This document shows positions 18,169-27,348 of a stretch of 64,000 nt of DNA, in pieces. The stretch spans positions 21,342 to 85,341 of the forward strand of contig NZ_FQYW01000015.1 in the NCBI RefSeq assembly GCF_900141865.1, read 5' to 3'. The position numbers and the translations under genes are program-made. A model generated the notes under the pieces. It ran no database searches. It was not told where the DNA came from and saw only the letters and a list, made by a program, of their open reading frames with translations. The stretch is from Anaerovibrio lipolyticus DSM 3074 (lineage in GTDB: Bacteria; Bacillota; Negativicutes; Selenomonadales; Selenomonadaceae). Positions within the stretch are counted from its first letter, which is position 1; each line of letters begins with the position of its first letter.

Positions 18169-19530
18169 TCACTCAAAATCCTTGCCCACGTAGACAACGG
18201 CCTCCATAGGGTCAGCACCATTCATAATGGTACAAGGGAATGGCATGCCGTAGAACCAGGTTACATTGGATTCATCAGTAACGATAATGGTATGCTCACG
18301 ATCGCTCTTATGCCCCGTATCTACACCAGTGACATTAAAGCCCTGAGCCATGAGCTTATTTACCATTCTGGCACCGGCGCCGTTGACACCGCTGTCATTT
18401 ATGACCAGCACCGCAATCTGTCCTGGGCCCTCTGCCTTTTTGGCAGGCTTTTTATCTGTTTTTTCGGATTCTGGAATTTCCGACTTGCTTTCCTTGTTAT
18501 CCTTGCCCTTGTCATCCTTCCCCTTCTTGGTCACAGTACCCTCTGTAAGACTTACAATACCCTTTGGCAGGGACTCCTCGTATTTTTTCTTCTCTGCCTC
18601 GGCAGTTTGACGGGCATTATCATCCAGCTCCTTGCCCATTTCCTCAGCTACCATCTCACGAAGTCCCATGATATCCGGCAACCAGTAGCTTACATCGTCA
18701 AGGAAGGCTGGTGTACCTGGAATCATCTCCGATTCCATGCCCTGCTCACGAACCTGTGGAAGAAGCTGGGAAAGGGAAAGCATTTCTGAAAGTGGCATAT
18801 CCGTTTCCAGAGTCTTGCTGATAACCTCAATAATCTTTGGCAGCTTCGGCAAGGTGGAAGGATGCAGCATCTTGGTCATAACCGCCTTCATAAAATGCTG
18901 CTGACGGTTGATGCGGCCAATATCACCCTCACCATCACGGAAACGTACATATTGGATAGCCTTCTCCCCTGTCATGTGCTGTATTCCTGGATATAGGTCA
19001 ATCACAAGGCCACCGTTGTCATCCCAAGGGTCCTCATAATACATCCGCTTTTCCACGTCAATATCAATGCCATCAAGGGCATCGATTATATTTTCAAAGG
19101 AGCTTAAATCTATGAGTACGTAGTAATTCATAGGAATGCCCAACAGACTTTCCACGGTTTTGCGGGTGAGCTTATGTCCCCCGTAGGCATAGGCATGATT
19201 TATCTTATCGTAGCCGTGGCCCTCAATTTTCACTCTGGTATCTCGAGGCACCGACATGAGCTCAGCCTTGCCGGTTTTCTTGTTCACCGTCAGCACCATC
19301 AGGGTGTCGCTGCGGCCCGTATCGTCACTGCGCCTATCTACACCCATAATCATAATATGAAGTACATCGTCATTGGTCTCAATGCCTGCCTCGGAAACTG
19401 CGGGCTGAACTGGAGCATCCTTGCTGTCCAAAAAATAATGGGCCAAAGCCGCCACCAAAAAGGTGCAAACCACAGCCGCCAATATATATACACGGGTATA
19501 ATCCCTACGTCGCTTGCGTTTAATGCGCAT
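18169..19530 (-). CDS. LytR-CpsA-Psr (LCP) family protein with LytR_C domain
   Basis: 453 residues. An N-terminal membrane anchor (about 12-32) is followed by an LCP domain with IMIMGVDRRSDD, SDTLMVLTVN and MSVPRDTRV motifs. After a Lys/Glu-rich linker (about 310-365) comes a C-terminal LytR_C-type domain (IAVLVINDSGVNGAGARM). LCP enzymes attach secondary polymers to peptidoglycan or outer-layer lipids on the external face of the membrane. Confidence 0.92.
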   Translation of the reverse strand: MRIKRKRRRDYTRVYILAAVVCTFLVAALAHYFLDSKDAPVQPAVSEAGIETNDDVLHIMIMGVDRRSDDTGRSDTLMVLTVNKKTGKAELMSVPRDTRVKIEGHGYDKINHAYAYGGHKLTRKTVESLLGIPMNYYVLIDLSSFENIIDALDGIDIDVEKRMYYEDPWDDNGGLVIDLYPGIQHMTGEKAIQYVRFRDGEGDIGRINRQQHFMKAVMTKMLHPSTLPKLPKIIEVISKTLETDMPLSEMLSLSQLLPQVREQGMESEMIPGTPAFLDDVSYWLPDIMGLREMVAEEMGKELDDNARQTAEAEKKKYEESLPKGIVSLTEGTVTKKGKDDKGKDNKESKSEIPESEKTDKKPAKKAEGPGQIAVLVINDSGVNGAGARMVNKLMAQGFNVTGVDTGHKSDREHTIIVTDESNVTWFYGMPFPCTIMNGADPMEAVVYVGKDFE

Positions 19531-19642
19531 TTAAATAGTCCTCTTTTCAAAATCATATAGTGTGGATTTTACCACATCATTTCATTTTACCAAACATAAA
19601 AAAAGAGAACAAGTAAAATACTTATCCTCTAAATAAATAACT

Positions 19643-19692
19643 GGCGCAGGAAACTATTGTGGTTCACGCCCCAACAGCCACCTGCGCCAATA
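19643..19692. repeat. short inverted repeat
   Basis: TGGCGCAGG and CCTGCGCCA bracket about 30 bp upstream of the LCP gene, immediately next to foldback element B at 19704. Role unknown; it could be a degenerate terminator or another small mobile repeat. Confidence 0.5.
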
Positions 19693-19703
19693 CTAATTCA
19701 ATA

Positions 19704-19893
19704 AGTGCAGGGACTGCCAGATGGAGCATTGGGATGCGGTACGTTAATAATTTTTATGAGCATTCCTTAATTTTAGCTTAAAAAGTCAAGTGGTTGAGTA
19801 TAATGCAGAGTTAGTTTTGACTTTTTCAGCTATTTACTATAGCTCAGAAAAATTTAGTGCCGTAGCCCAGCTACAGATGGCAACCCCTGCACT
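19704..19893. repeat. large foldback element B, diverged copy 2
   Basis: 190-bp imperfect palindrome with perfect 9-bp ends AGTGCAGGG / CCCTGCACT. The inner part shares GGTACGTTAA and TTTAGTGCCGT with the other B copies. It occupies the gap between the PHP gene and the LCP gene. Confidence 0.65.
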
Positions 19894-19896
19894 CTA

Positions 19897-20682
19897 TTAA
19901 TTACTATACTCTATTTTTCTCTCTGTAAAATGCACTGGCTTTAAGCCGATAAACTCCACCAAATCCTTGGCCATTTTAAAATTCATGCCCACATTTTCCG
20001 CCTTATGGGCATCGGAACCGATGGTCACATACTGTCCTCCCAGCTCCTTGTATCGGGCATAAATCATCAGCAAAGACTCCGCCACTGCCTTGCTGTCAAG
20101 ACGGCGGGTGTTCAGCTCCATAACCGTTCCCGTATCCAGCACATTCATCAGCACCAGATCCACCAGGTCATGATATTCCTTATAGCCGATTTCCTTGTCA
20201 TCATAAGGTGAATACCGGCTGATGTAATCAATGTGTCCCAGCACATCAATATACGGATTGGCCTTCACCATATCCGCCATGGTTTCCAGATAGTGGCCGT
20301 AGGCCTGCTCCTTCTTCTTTCCTTCATAATACTCAGGATAGTAAATGTCCAGCTTGTCGATGGCGTGAATGGAGCCAATTACCTGATCAAAGGGCACCTC
20401 ATTGATAAATTTTCTGTTGGCCTCAATACTTCCCGGGGTTAATCCCACCTCAACCCCCAGCATAAGGGAGTCGCATCTCAGGGCTTCGTAAGTTTCCCAG
20501 TATTTCTTGGCATCAAAAAGGAAGTCCATCTCTTTATAATGCTTGGACTCTTTGTAATCAAAATCGTAATGCTCCGTAAAGATGAGGCCTATGCCCAATT
20601 TGCGGGCAGCCTCAATGGCATCCTCCGCCTTCATTTCCGAGTCGGAGGAAAATTCCGTATGGGAATGACAGTCATAAATCAT
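19897..20682 (-). CDS. PHP-domain phosphatase (HisK/HisJ-like)
   Basis: 261 residues with PHP metal motifs: HSHTEFSSDS at the N-terminus, FTEHYDFDY near 36, and later HIDYISRY and GSDAHKAENVG. The family includes histidinol-phosphate phosphatase and related phosphoesterases. No other his genes are nearby, so the substrate cannot be stated. The start is one base from the stop of the TSCPD gene upstream, an evident operon. Confidence 0.85.
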   Translation of the reverse strand: MIYDCHSHTEFSSDSEMKAEDAIEAARKLGIGLIFTEHYDFDYKESKHYKEMDFLFDAKKYWETYEALRCDSLMLGVEVGLTPGSIEANRKFINEVPFDQVIGSIHAIDKLDIYYPEYYEGKKKEQAYGHYLETMADMVKANPYIDVLGHIDYISRYSPYDDKEIGYKEYHDLVDLVLMNVLDTGTVMELNTRRLDSKAVAESLLMIYARYKELGGQYVTIGSDAHKAENVGMNFKMAKDLVEFIGLKPVHFTERKIEYSN

Positions 20683-20683
20683 A

Positions 20684-20938
20684 TTACAGCTGCTCCTTTG
20701 CCTGCTTCAGAGCCTTGGACAGCTGATCCGGGCAGGAGGTTGGGCGGGCGCCGCAGCGGATGCCTTCCACCCTGCTGATAACTTCATCAATGTCCATCCC
20801 CTCAACCAGCTTGCCAATACCCTGAAGGTTGCCGTTGCAGCCGCCTACTACCTTGAGGTTATGGATTTTGTTGTCCTCGATGTCGAATTTCATAAGACGG
20901 GAGCATACTCCCTGTGGTGCGTATTCAAATGCGCTCAT
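20684..20938 (-). CDS. TSCPD-domain protein (TIGR03905-like)
   Basis: 84-residue protein with the name-giving TSCPDQLSKAL motif near the C-terminus and earlier conserved Cys and Gly residues (VVGGCNGNLQG). It resembles the small stand-alone proteins related to the C-terminal domain of class II ribonucleotide reductase. A redox or metal role is plausible but unproven. It has a good ribosome site (GGAGGGATT) and runs into the PHP gene. Confidence 0.85.
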   Translation of the reverse strand: MSAFEYAPQGVCSRLMKFDIEDNKIHNLKVVGGCNGNLQGIGKLVEGMDIDEVISRVEGIRCGARPTSCPDQLSKALKQAKEQL

Positions 20939-20983
20939 AGAAAATCCCTCCTAAATATAATTACACAACATATTTTTAATCTT

Positions 20984-21113
20984 GCGGTGAGGTATACATG
21001 GTGAACGCTCTCGCTCACTAGTTTACGTAACGAATACTAAGTTCATTCAGCACCTTCGGTTTGAATTCACTAAGTACCGACGTAAAATACGTCCCCATAG
21101 TATACCTCCCCGC
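20984..21113. repeat. palindromic element C
   Basis: 130-bp imperfect palindrome whose arms read GCGGTGAGGTATAC and GTATACCTCCCCGC, flanking CATGG/CCAT. It lies upstream of the TSCPD gene and beside a B element. No open frame is seen in the gap 20939-21335; B copy 3 and this element account for most of it. Confidence 0.65.
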
Positions 21114-21148
21114 GAAATATTTAGTATATTACATTTTATCCTGAGTGT

Positions 21149-21329
21149 GGGCTGGTGCTGGTAGATTGAACATTTAGTCACGGTACGTTAAGAAGCTTTT
21201 TCTTGCTCTACCTTGATTATAGTGGAAAAAATCATCTGTCTGAACGAAGTGAGTTATGATTTTTACCACTATATAAAAGCAAGAAAAAGTTTTAGTGCCA
21301 GGACGTGGTGAAAGCATCAGTACCATTCC
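21149..21329. repeat. large foldback element B, copy 3
   Basis: About 180-bp imperfect palindrome. Arms contain AAGCTTTTTCTTGC and GCAAGAAAAAGTTTTAG; ends are GGGCTGGTGCTG and CATCAGTACCATTCC. Confidence 0.8.
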
Positions 21330-21335
21330 ATGCAA

Positions 21336-22259
21336 TTAGACTAAATTACTTACCACCAGTGCATCTGCCAGGGCTGCGAATTCCTTTAGAGTGAAAGTCT
21401 CACCACGGCGGCCGCTGTCGATACCACTCTTAGTGAAGGCCACCTCAATGGCGTCTTTGGTGAAGCCCGCCCCTTTCATGGCATTGGCAATGGTCTTGCG
21501 GCGCTGGCCAAAGGCTGCCTTTACAACCTTAAAGAACATCTTTTCATCCTTTACCTCCACCGCTGGCTTTTCCCGCACATCGCAGACGATAACCACGGAA
21601 TCCACCTCTGGAGCTGGTATAAAGGACCGTGGTGGCACATCAAAGGCGATATGCGGCTTGGTGTAATACTGCACTGCCACCGACAGGGCACCATAAGTCT
21701 TACTGCCCGGCTTGGCAATCATGCGCAGAGCCACTTCCTTCTGCACCATGGTAACCAAAATGCTGATAGGCAGATGCTTTTCCAAAAGCTCCATCAAAAT
21801 TGGGGTGGTGATATAGTAGGGCAGATTTGCCGCCACCTTAAAGGGACCATCCCCCATAATCTCAGGGATATTTACCTTCAAAATATCTCCCGGCACTATG
21901 CGGACATTATCATAGCCAGCCAGAGTTTCCGCCAACACGGCGGGCAGCTTTTTATCCAGCTCCACGGCTGTAACATCCGCCCCGGATTCTGCCAGTCCCT
22001 GGGTCAGGGTTCCAATTCCAGGACCGATTTCCAAAATCTTATCCCCCGGCTTTGCCCCGACGGCATCCACAATACCACGAACAATATTGGCATCCACCAA
22101 AAAGTTCTGGCCCAAACGCTTACTGGCGTGGAGATTAAAGGCTTTCATGATATGACGGGTAACACTTGGGGTAGCAATGGTGGTCTTAAGGCCATTTAAA
22201 TTCAGCTTTTTCCCTCCATGTATTTCTTTATCCAAGTCCTTATCCAAGTTAAAACTCAT
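21336..22259 (-). CDS. rsmA: 16S rRNA (adenine-N6,N6)-dimethyltransferase RsmA/KsgA
   Basis: 307 residues. SAM-binding motif EIGPGIGTLTQ, the LGQNFLVD motif that starts the catalytic domain, and the NLPYYI motif IV are all present. It dimethylates two adjacent adenines in the 3' end of 16S rRNA. Its ATG overlaps the stop of rnmV (TAATG), so translation is likely coupled. The N-terminus is about 20 residues longer than usual, leaving the start slightly uncertain. Confidence 0.96.
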   Translation of the reverse strand: MSFNLDKDLDKEIHGGKKLNLNGLKTTIATPSVTRHIMKAFNLHASKRLGQNFLVDANIVRGIVDAVGAKPGDKILEIGPGIGTLTQGLAESGADVTAVELDKKLPAVLAETLAGYDNVRIVPGDILKVNIPEIMGDGPFKVAANLPYYITTPILMELLEKHLPISILVTMVQKEVALRMIAKPGSKTYGALSVAVQYYTKPHIAFDVPPRSFIPAPEVDSVVIVCDVREKPAVEVKDEKMFFKVVKAAFGQRRKTIANAMKGAGFTKDAIEVAFTKSGIDSGRRGETFTLKEFAALADALVVSNLV

Positions 22260-22798
22260 TAATTATCTTCCTCCTCAGCCAGTGCCGCCTCAAATTCTTC
22301 TCTGGTGACGCCATAGTGGTTCAGTCTTTTTAAAAATGTCTTGGCGTTGGCATAGCCAATACCAAGGCGGGCTCCCATTCTGGCCCGTCGCTCGCTGGCA
22401 CCATCACCGCCGCTGATACCGGCTTTTATGAGGTCTGCCCCAGTAAATTCATTGCTGGGCTCCCAATTTAGCGTGCGCACCTTTTCCAAGGCCTTGCGTA
22501 TAGCCTCCGGAGAGGCCTGTTCAATGCCAATATCGTTGTTGGCAGTGGCATCCTCCACCGGCACAAAGGCATGCTTGGCATTGGGGCAACGGCGGGTAAC
22601 ATAGGTACGGATACGCTCCCCGGCACTGTCCGGGTCAGTGAGAATGATAATGCCCCGCTTTTTGTATGCTTTTTCTATGGAATCAAGGCAAGCCGGCTTT
22701 AGGTTAAAGCCCTCAGTGATGATGCAATCGGCCTCAACGGCTTTGTTGATGGCCACCACGTCCATCTTGCCTTCTACTACTAAAACTTCTTTTATCAT
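22259..22798 (-). CDS. rnmV: ribonuclease M5
   Basis: About 179 residues. Toprim domain with VVEGKMDVVAI and the DPDSAGERIR motif. RNase M5 matures 5S rRNA, and rnmV next to rsmA is the conserved Firmicutes order. I choose the ATG at 22798 (MIKEVLVVEG), preceded by AGAGGTAGC. A longer frame would begin inside a foldback repeat and is unlikely. Confidence 0.94.
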   Translation of the reverse strand: MIKEVLVVEGKMDVVAINKAVEADCIITEGFNLKPACLDSIEKAYKKRGIIILTDPDSAGERIRTYVTRRCPNAKHAFVPVEDATANNDIGIEQASPEAIRKALEKVRTLNWEPSNEFTGADLIKAGISGGDGASERRARMGARLGIGYANAKTFLKRLNHYGVTREEFEAALAEEEDN

Positions 22799-22819
22799 TG
22801 CTACCTCTATTTCTATATT

Positions 22820-23016
22820 GGCAGTGAACTGTTTTCTTTCACGCCGTTCCATCGCTAAAACTTTTTCTTGCTTTTATATAGTGGCAAAAATCATAACTCG
22901 CTTCGCCATAAAACGGCTCGCTCAAACAAATGATTTTTCCCACTATAATCAAGGTAAAGCAATAAAAAGTTTCTTAACGCTCGTCACTCAATGTTCAAGA
23001 AAATCAGTCCACTGCC
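22820..23016. repeat. large foldback element B, copy 4
   Basis: About 197-bp imperfect palindrome with ends GGCAGTGAACTG and CAGTCCACTGCC, filling the entire space between tmk and rnmV. Confidence 0.8.
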
Positions 23017-23017
23017 T

Positions 23018-23692
23018 CTACAAATATCTTCTAACAGCACTATAAACATCCTTATGAATTTCCTCGATGCTACGTGGCTGGCCATCCTTACTGCAAACGA
23101 CTTTTTTCCAGCCGTATTTGGCAGCCACCCAGTTATAGGCATCATGGCATCTATGGAGATAATTCGTGTCCTTTTCGTGAATATCCTTTTTACGATCCGC
23201 ATTATGGGCTGCCCGTTCATTAATCAAACGATCGCTGACCTCCGGATCCATATCCAGATATACCACCACATCTGGCACCGGCAGCTTCAGCTTACCAAAT
23301 TCAAAATCCCACAGCCAGGTGAGAAATTCCTCCCGTTCTATGGGGTCAGTCAGCTTCACCGCCTGATGCACCATGTTAGAGGTGGTGTAGCGGTCTGCCA
23401 AAATAATGGCCCCCTCCTCATAGGCCTGCTTCCAATTTAAATGGAAGGAAGCATAACGGTCCACAGCGAAGAAGGTGGAGGCACCATAGGCATCCACATC
23501 CTCGGCATGTTCACCGAATTCGCCCCCCAGATACATTTTCACCAAGGCTGAGGAATCTGATTTATAATCAGGATATTCCACCTTTACTACCCGATAGCCA
23601 TCCTTTACAAGATGCTCCATCAGAGCCCTGGTTTGGGTTGCCTTGCCGGAGCCATCCCCGGCCTCTATTGTAATAAGCTTTCCCTTTGCCAT
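23018..23692 (-). CDS. tmk: thymidylate kinase
   Basis: 224 residues. P-loop EAGDGSGKAT at 11-20 (most dTMP kinases read DGSGKST), DRY motif FFAVDRYASF and the lid region with RTTSNMVHQ-like residues (DRYTTSNMVHQ). It phosphorylates dTMP to dTDP. Together with the neighbouring Orn/Lys/Arg decarboxylase it reproduces the yaaO-tmk order of Bacillus. The ribosome site GAGG is the edge of the REP element at 23701. Confidence 0.94.
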   Translation of the reverse strand: MAKGKLITIEAGDGSGKATQTRALMEHLVKDGYRVVKVEYPDYKSDSSALVKMYLGGEFGEHAEDVDAYGASTFFAVDRYASFHLNWKQAYEEGAIILADRYTTSNMVHQAVKLTDPIEREEFLTWLWDFEFGKLKLPVPDVVVYLDMDPEVSDRLINERAAHNADRKKDIHEKDTNYLHRCHDAYNWVAAKYGWKKVVCSKDGQPRSIEEIHKDVYSAVRRYL

Positions 23693-23700
23693 CTATTACA

Positions 23701-23748
23701 CCTCATCCACCGTCTTCGACGGTCCCCCCTCCCCTCAAGGGGAAGGCT
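23701..23748. repeat. REP-like element D, copy 5
   Basis: CCTCATCCACCGTC / GACGGT hairpin, then CCCCTCCCCT and AGGGGAAGGC. Its inner edge is translated as the last residues (KPSP) and stop of the decarboxylase; its outer edge gives the ribosome site of tmk. Confidence 0.85.
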
Positions 23749-25243
23749 TAACAATTTGAATATATTCCAAGGAGCTGTCCGCAGGACCAACCACTCTCAT
23801 GCCTGCTGACCTCTGCTTCCGTATAGCCTCAATAAGCTCCGCTGTAATCCTTTCCCCAGGGCACAATACGGGAACTCCCGGGGGATAGAAGGTAACTGTC
23901 TCTGCAGCGATACAGCCAGCTGCTTCTGCAAATTTTACCCTTTCACGAGCTCTGTAAAAGGCCTCCCGTGGGGTAACTGCCACCTCATTTGCGGTAAATA
24001 AATCCACTGGCACCACCGGTTTTTCTGCCTTTTCCCTGCCATGCTCTGCCACAAGGAGCTTCAACACCTCCAAAAGGCGGTGGGCAGTTTCCTCTGTATC
24101 TGCCATAGAAATAATAAACAGCAAATTGTTGTTATCTGAAAGCTCGCACTGAACCTTGTATTGGTGGCGCAAAATAAGCTCTGCCTCTGGCCCTGCCAGC
24201 CCTATTCCCGTTAAATTAACTGTTATTCTGGTTTTATCAAGCCTCACGGTTTCTGATAAGTCCAGTATTTCATCCCCTACACAGTAAAGGCCATGGATTT
24301 TGTTAATCTCCTGCCGCAGCCAGTTACCAAGCTCCACTGCCCTTTCCAGTCTTTTTCTTCCCTCTGTGGCCATTTGAAGTCTGGCAATATCCAAGGAAGC
24401 CAACAACAGCTGGTTAGGAGATGTGGACTGCAGCAATGCCGCACCTTCACGGATTCTCTCACGGGATACCCGGTGACTTCCAATATGAAGCATGGAGGTC
24501 TGGGTCATGCTGCCCAACACCTTGTGAGTGCTCTGGGCCACCACATCCGCTCCCAAATCCAGGGCCTGCCGTGGCATCCCCTCTATATGACTGGCAAATT
24601 TAAGATGGGCACCATGAGCCTCATCCACCAAAAGCAGCATATTATGGTCATGGAGAATATCTGCTATTGCCTGCAAATTCCCCGCCATGCCGTAGTAGGT
24701 GGGATATACCGCAATTAAGGCCCTGGCATCCGGATTTTCCGCCACTGCCTTACGAACTGCATCAACTGACAAGGCCCCGGCTATTCCCAAGGCTTCCATA
24801 ATCTCCGGAACAATATACACGGGCTTCGCCCCTGCCAGAATTATCCCCCCAATAATGGAGCGATGGGCATTACGGGGAACCAGCACCTTGTCACCGGGCT
24901 GTAAGGTCCCCAAAATCATGGCATGAATAGCCCCAGTGGTGCCGTTTATCATAAACATGGTATCCCTTGCGCCCCAAAGCTCTGCCGCCAGAGCCTCCGC
25001 CTGTTTTATGCACCCGGAGGGCTCATGGAGATCATCCAGCTCCTCCATAAGGGAAACCTCCTGCTTCAGCCCCTCCTCGGTAATAAGACGCTTCAGAAGG
25101 GAATGGGCTCCCAGCCCCTGCTTATGCCCCGGGGTATGAAAAGCAAGGGCGCCGTCCCTGGCATATTTGTCCATTGCTTCAGAAATCGGCGCCTCATTTT
25201 GATTAAGTTTCCAGTTATTATCCAACTTAGTATCTTCAAACAT
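23735..25243 (-). CDS. Orn/Lys/Arg decarboxylase family PLP enzyme (YaaO-like)
   Basis: 502 residues, fold-type I PLP enzyme of the short basic amino-acid decarboxylase group. The PLP lysine lies in STHKVLGSMTQT, with the upstream DEAHGAHLKF motif. The N-terminal segment has FHTPGHKQG and MFMINGTTGAIHAM. Substrate (Lys, Arg or Orn) cannot be told by eye. The last four residues, KPSP, come from a REP-like repeat. It precedes tmk. Confidence 0.92.
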   Translation of the reverse strand: MFEDTKLDNNWKLNQNEAPISEAMDKYARDGALAFHTPGHKQGLGAHSLLKRLITEEGLKQEVSLMEELDDLHEPSGCIKQAEALAAELWGARDTMFMINGTTGAIHAMILGTLQPGDKVLVPRNAHRSIIGGIILAGAKPVYIVPEIMEALGIAGALSVDAVRKAVAENPDARALIAVYPTYYGMAGNLQAIADILHDHNMLLLVDEAHGAHLKFASHIEGMPRQALDLGADVVAQSTHKVLGSMTQTSMLHIGSHRVSRERIREGAALLQSTSPNQLLLASLDIARLQMATEGRKRLERAVELGNWLRQEINKIHGLYCVGDEILDLSETVRLDKTRITVNLTGIGLAGPEAELILRHQYKVQCELSDNNNLLFIISMADTEETAHRLLEVLKLLVAEHGREKAEKPVVPVDLFTANEVAVTPREAFYRARERVKFAEAAGCIAAETVTFYPPGVPVLCPGERITAELIEAIRKQRSAGMRVVGPADSSLEYIQIVKPSP

Positions 25244-25260
25244 AAAATAAAAATCCTAAA

Positions 25261-26448
25261 TCATCTTGGCTGTGGATATGGCATCTTGATATTCACTCTG
25301 GTGCCCTTTCCTAGCTCAAAGGCAATGGAAATAGTTGCACCGATAATACGGGCCCGCTCCTCCATGCCAATAACGCCAAAGTGACCATCCCCAGATGGAT
25401 TACGGCGCTCCTCTGCCAGCTCGTCCACATCAAAGCCCTTGCCCTGATCGGAAACCATAATGGCCAGATGATCCGCTGTATACAGCATCCGCACAGAGGC
25501 ATGGTCCGTACCAGCATGGCGATGAACATTGTTCAGGGCCTCCTGCACAATGCGGAAAATGGTTACCTCCACATGGTTATCAAACTTGTACTCCTTGCCG
25601 TCAATCTGCAAATCTGCGTTCAGTACCTCCCGCTCACCCAGCTTTTTGGTAAGCTGTCTAAGGGCCGGAATCAGTCCCAAATCATCAAGGGTCATTGGAC
25701 GCATGTCAAAGATAATCTGACGGACATCCGCCAGACAGGTACGAATTTGACGTCGCAGCTCCTGCAAATTTGCCTTAGCTTCATTTGGACGGGTATCCAC
25801 CAGACGCTCAGCCACAGAAGCCTGATATATGAGATTAACCATTTCCTGGGCAGGACCATCATGTATCTCACGGGAAACCCTAAGGCGCTCATTTTCCTGT
25901 GCCTTGATAATCTGCATTCCCAGAAACTTATTTTTGGATACGATTTCCATCTGGGTTACCACATCACTGAGCTGTGAAGTGAGATAACCAATAACAGAAC
26001 CCAGCTTGGTGGCCAGTGTCTCCGCCATGTGCAGAGTCTTCTCCATACTGTAAAGACGCAGCTCCAGACGATCACGCTGACGGCGGGTCTGATATTCCTT
26101 TTCCTTGGCAATGGCCAGCTTTACCTGTACAGTTTTAACAGCCTCGTAGCTGGCACGAATACGGTCCTCGGAATAATTGGAAAAGTTACCGCTGACCTGA
26201 ACCAGCTTCTGCTTTTCCTTCTGCTCCTGACGCACCAGCTCATCCACTTCGTCCTGGAGCTTACGGGTCTGCTCCTTCAGCTCCAACAGCATTTTTCTGG
26301 TGGACTCTACGTCCTCCTTGGTGTTTTCGTATATCTCAAATATCTGGCCTTTACTGCCTTCCATTGATTCGATACTCTGCTTAAAGGCATCACGAAGCAG
26401 GCGTTCTCCCTGACCATCATCCACATCCATAGATAAATCGATGTTCAC
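25261..26448 (-). CDS. DegS-like sensor histidine kinase
   Basis: About 395 residues, cytoplasmic, no membrane segment. It has a long N-terminal coiled coil (about 30-200), a HisKA_3 dimerisation motif VSREIHDGPAQEMV with the phospho-accepting His, and a HATPase domain (FRIVQEALNNVHRHA, DQGKGFDVD, GVIGMEERA). It resembles B. subtilis DegS, but no DegU-like response regulator is adjacent. I place the start at the GTG at 26448, about 10 nt after GGGAGG. Confidence 0.9.
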   Translation of the reverse strand: MNIDLSMDVDDGQGERLLRDAFKQSIESMEGSKGQIFEIYENTKEDVESTRKMLLELKEQTRKLQDEVDELVRQEQKEKQKLVQVSGNFSNYSEDRIRASYEAVKTVQVKLAIAKEKEYQTRRQRDRLELRLYSMEKTLHMAETLATKLGSVIGYLTSQLSDVVTQMEIVSKNKFLGMQIIKAQENERLRVSREIHDGPAQEMVNLIYQASVAERLVDTRPNEAKANLQELRRQIRTCLADVRQIIFDMRPMTLDDLGLIPALRQLTKKLGEREVLNADLQIDGKEYKFDNHVEVTIFRIVQEALNNVHRHAGTDHASVRMLYTADHLAIMVSDQGKGFDVDELAEERRNPSGDGHFGVIGMEERARIIGATISIAFELGKGTRVNIKMPYPQPR

Positions 26449-26601
26449 GTTTACAAAACCTCCCACTAATCCTTAGTGTAATTGTAACTTAAACAGTATT
26501 TCAATGCAAAGTATTTTTATTACGACTTGCATTTAATGAAGAATACTATTAAAATCGTATATGGTTATGTCTATTTTTCACACAAGGGGAGTTCGCATTT
26601 T

Positions 26602-27078
26602 ATGGGTATGTTTGACAGATTTTTACCAAAGAAAAAACCAGTTGAAATAAAAAACAACATCCCAAAGGAAAAGGAAAGCATCAAGAAGTCCTTTGGAGTT
26701 TATTGCAACAAAAATCACGGTACCAAGGGCGAGAAGCTGTGTCCAAAGTGTACAGCTCTTCTGGCCACCGTTATGACCAAAATGAACCGTTGTCCTTACG
26801 GCATCACCAAGCCTATTTGTGACCGCTGTGAGATTCAGTGCTTCGGTGACAAGAACAACAAGATGTTCAACGAGATTATGAGTGCTTCCAGCACCGGCAT
26901 GATGTTTAAGCATCCAATTATGGCCTTCAAGCACAAGATGGCCAGCATGAGCGTTGATTATTCCAAGAGCAAGCAGGAAAAGAATGAGCGCGAAAAGGCT
27001 GAGGCCAAGGCAAAGAACGCCGCCGAGAAGGCAAAGGCCCGCGAAGAAGCCAAAAAGAAAAAGGAAGAAAAGAAATAA
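26602..27078 (+). CDS. YgbA_NO (nitrous-oxide-stimulated promoter) family protein
   Basis: 158 residues. The middle carries the family pattern: YCNKNHG, LCPKCTALL, RCPYG..KP.C.RC and IQCFG, then MFKHPIMAF. It therefore has several conserved cysteines that could bind metal. Relatives such as E. coli YgbA are linked to nitrosative stress; the biochemical role is unknown. The last ~40 residues are a Lys/Glu/Ala-rich tail not usual for the family. Start chosen at the ATG after AAGGGGAG, followed by a strong terminator. Confidence 0.85.
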   Translation: MGMFDRFLPKKKPVEIKNNIPKEKESIKKSFGVYCNKNHGTKGEKLCPKCTALLATVMTKMNRCPYGITKPICDRCEIQCFGDKNNKMFNEIMSASSTGMMFKHPIMAFKHKMASMSVDYSKSKQEKNEREKAEAKAKNAAEKAKAREEAKKKKEEKK

Positions 27079-27093
27079 TTTTCTGCAACGTAA

Positions 27094-27121
27094 AAATCCC
27101 AGCTCAAGCTGGGATTTTTTG
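27094..27121 (+). terminator. terminator after the YgbA_NO gene
   Basis: AATCCCAGCT / AGCTGGGATT-type stem with a short loop followed by TTTTTT. Confidence 0.9.
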
Positions 27122-27136
27122 TGTTTGTAAATATAT

Positions 27137-27321
27137 GGGGCAGTGGTCTGGTGGCTTGAACAATCAGTCACGGTGCGTTAAGAAACTTTTTATTGCTTAC
27201 CTTAATATTAGTGGAAAAAATCATTTGTTTGAGCGAAGCGAGTTATGATTTTTTACACTATATAACAGTAATAAAAAGTTTTAGTGCCGTGACGACGTGA
27301 AAGACACCAGTCCACTGCCCC
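27137..27321. repeat. large foldback element B, copy 5
   Basis: About 185-bp imperfect palindrome with ends GGGGCAGTGGTCTGGTG and CACCAGTCCACTGCCCC, the best-preserved termini of the family. It lies between convergent genes. Confidence 0.85.
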
Positions 27322-27348
27322 TATCAATTACTTACTACACAATATAAC

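Noticed and set aside
22799-22852. 18-residue N-terminal extension of ribonuclease M5
   Set aside because: It would start inside a foldback repeat with no ribosome site; family members begin at the VLVVEGK motif.
25261-26448. Sensor kinase paired with a response regulator in this window
   Set aside because: No receiver-domain protein is encoded nearby on either strand.
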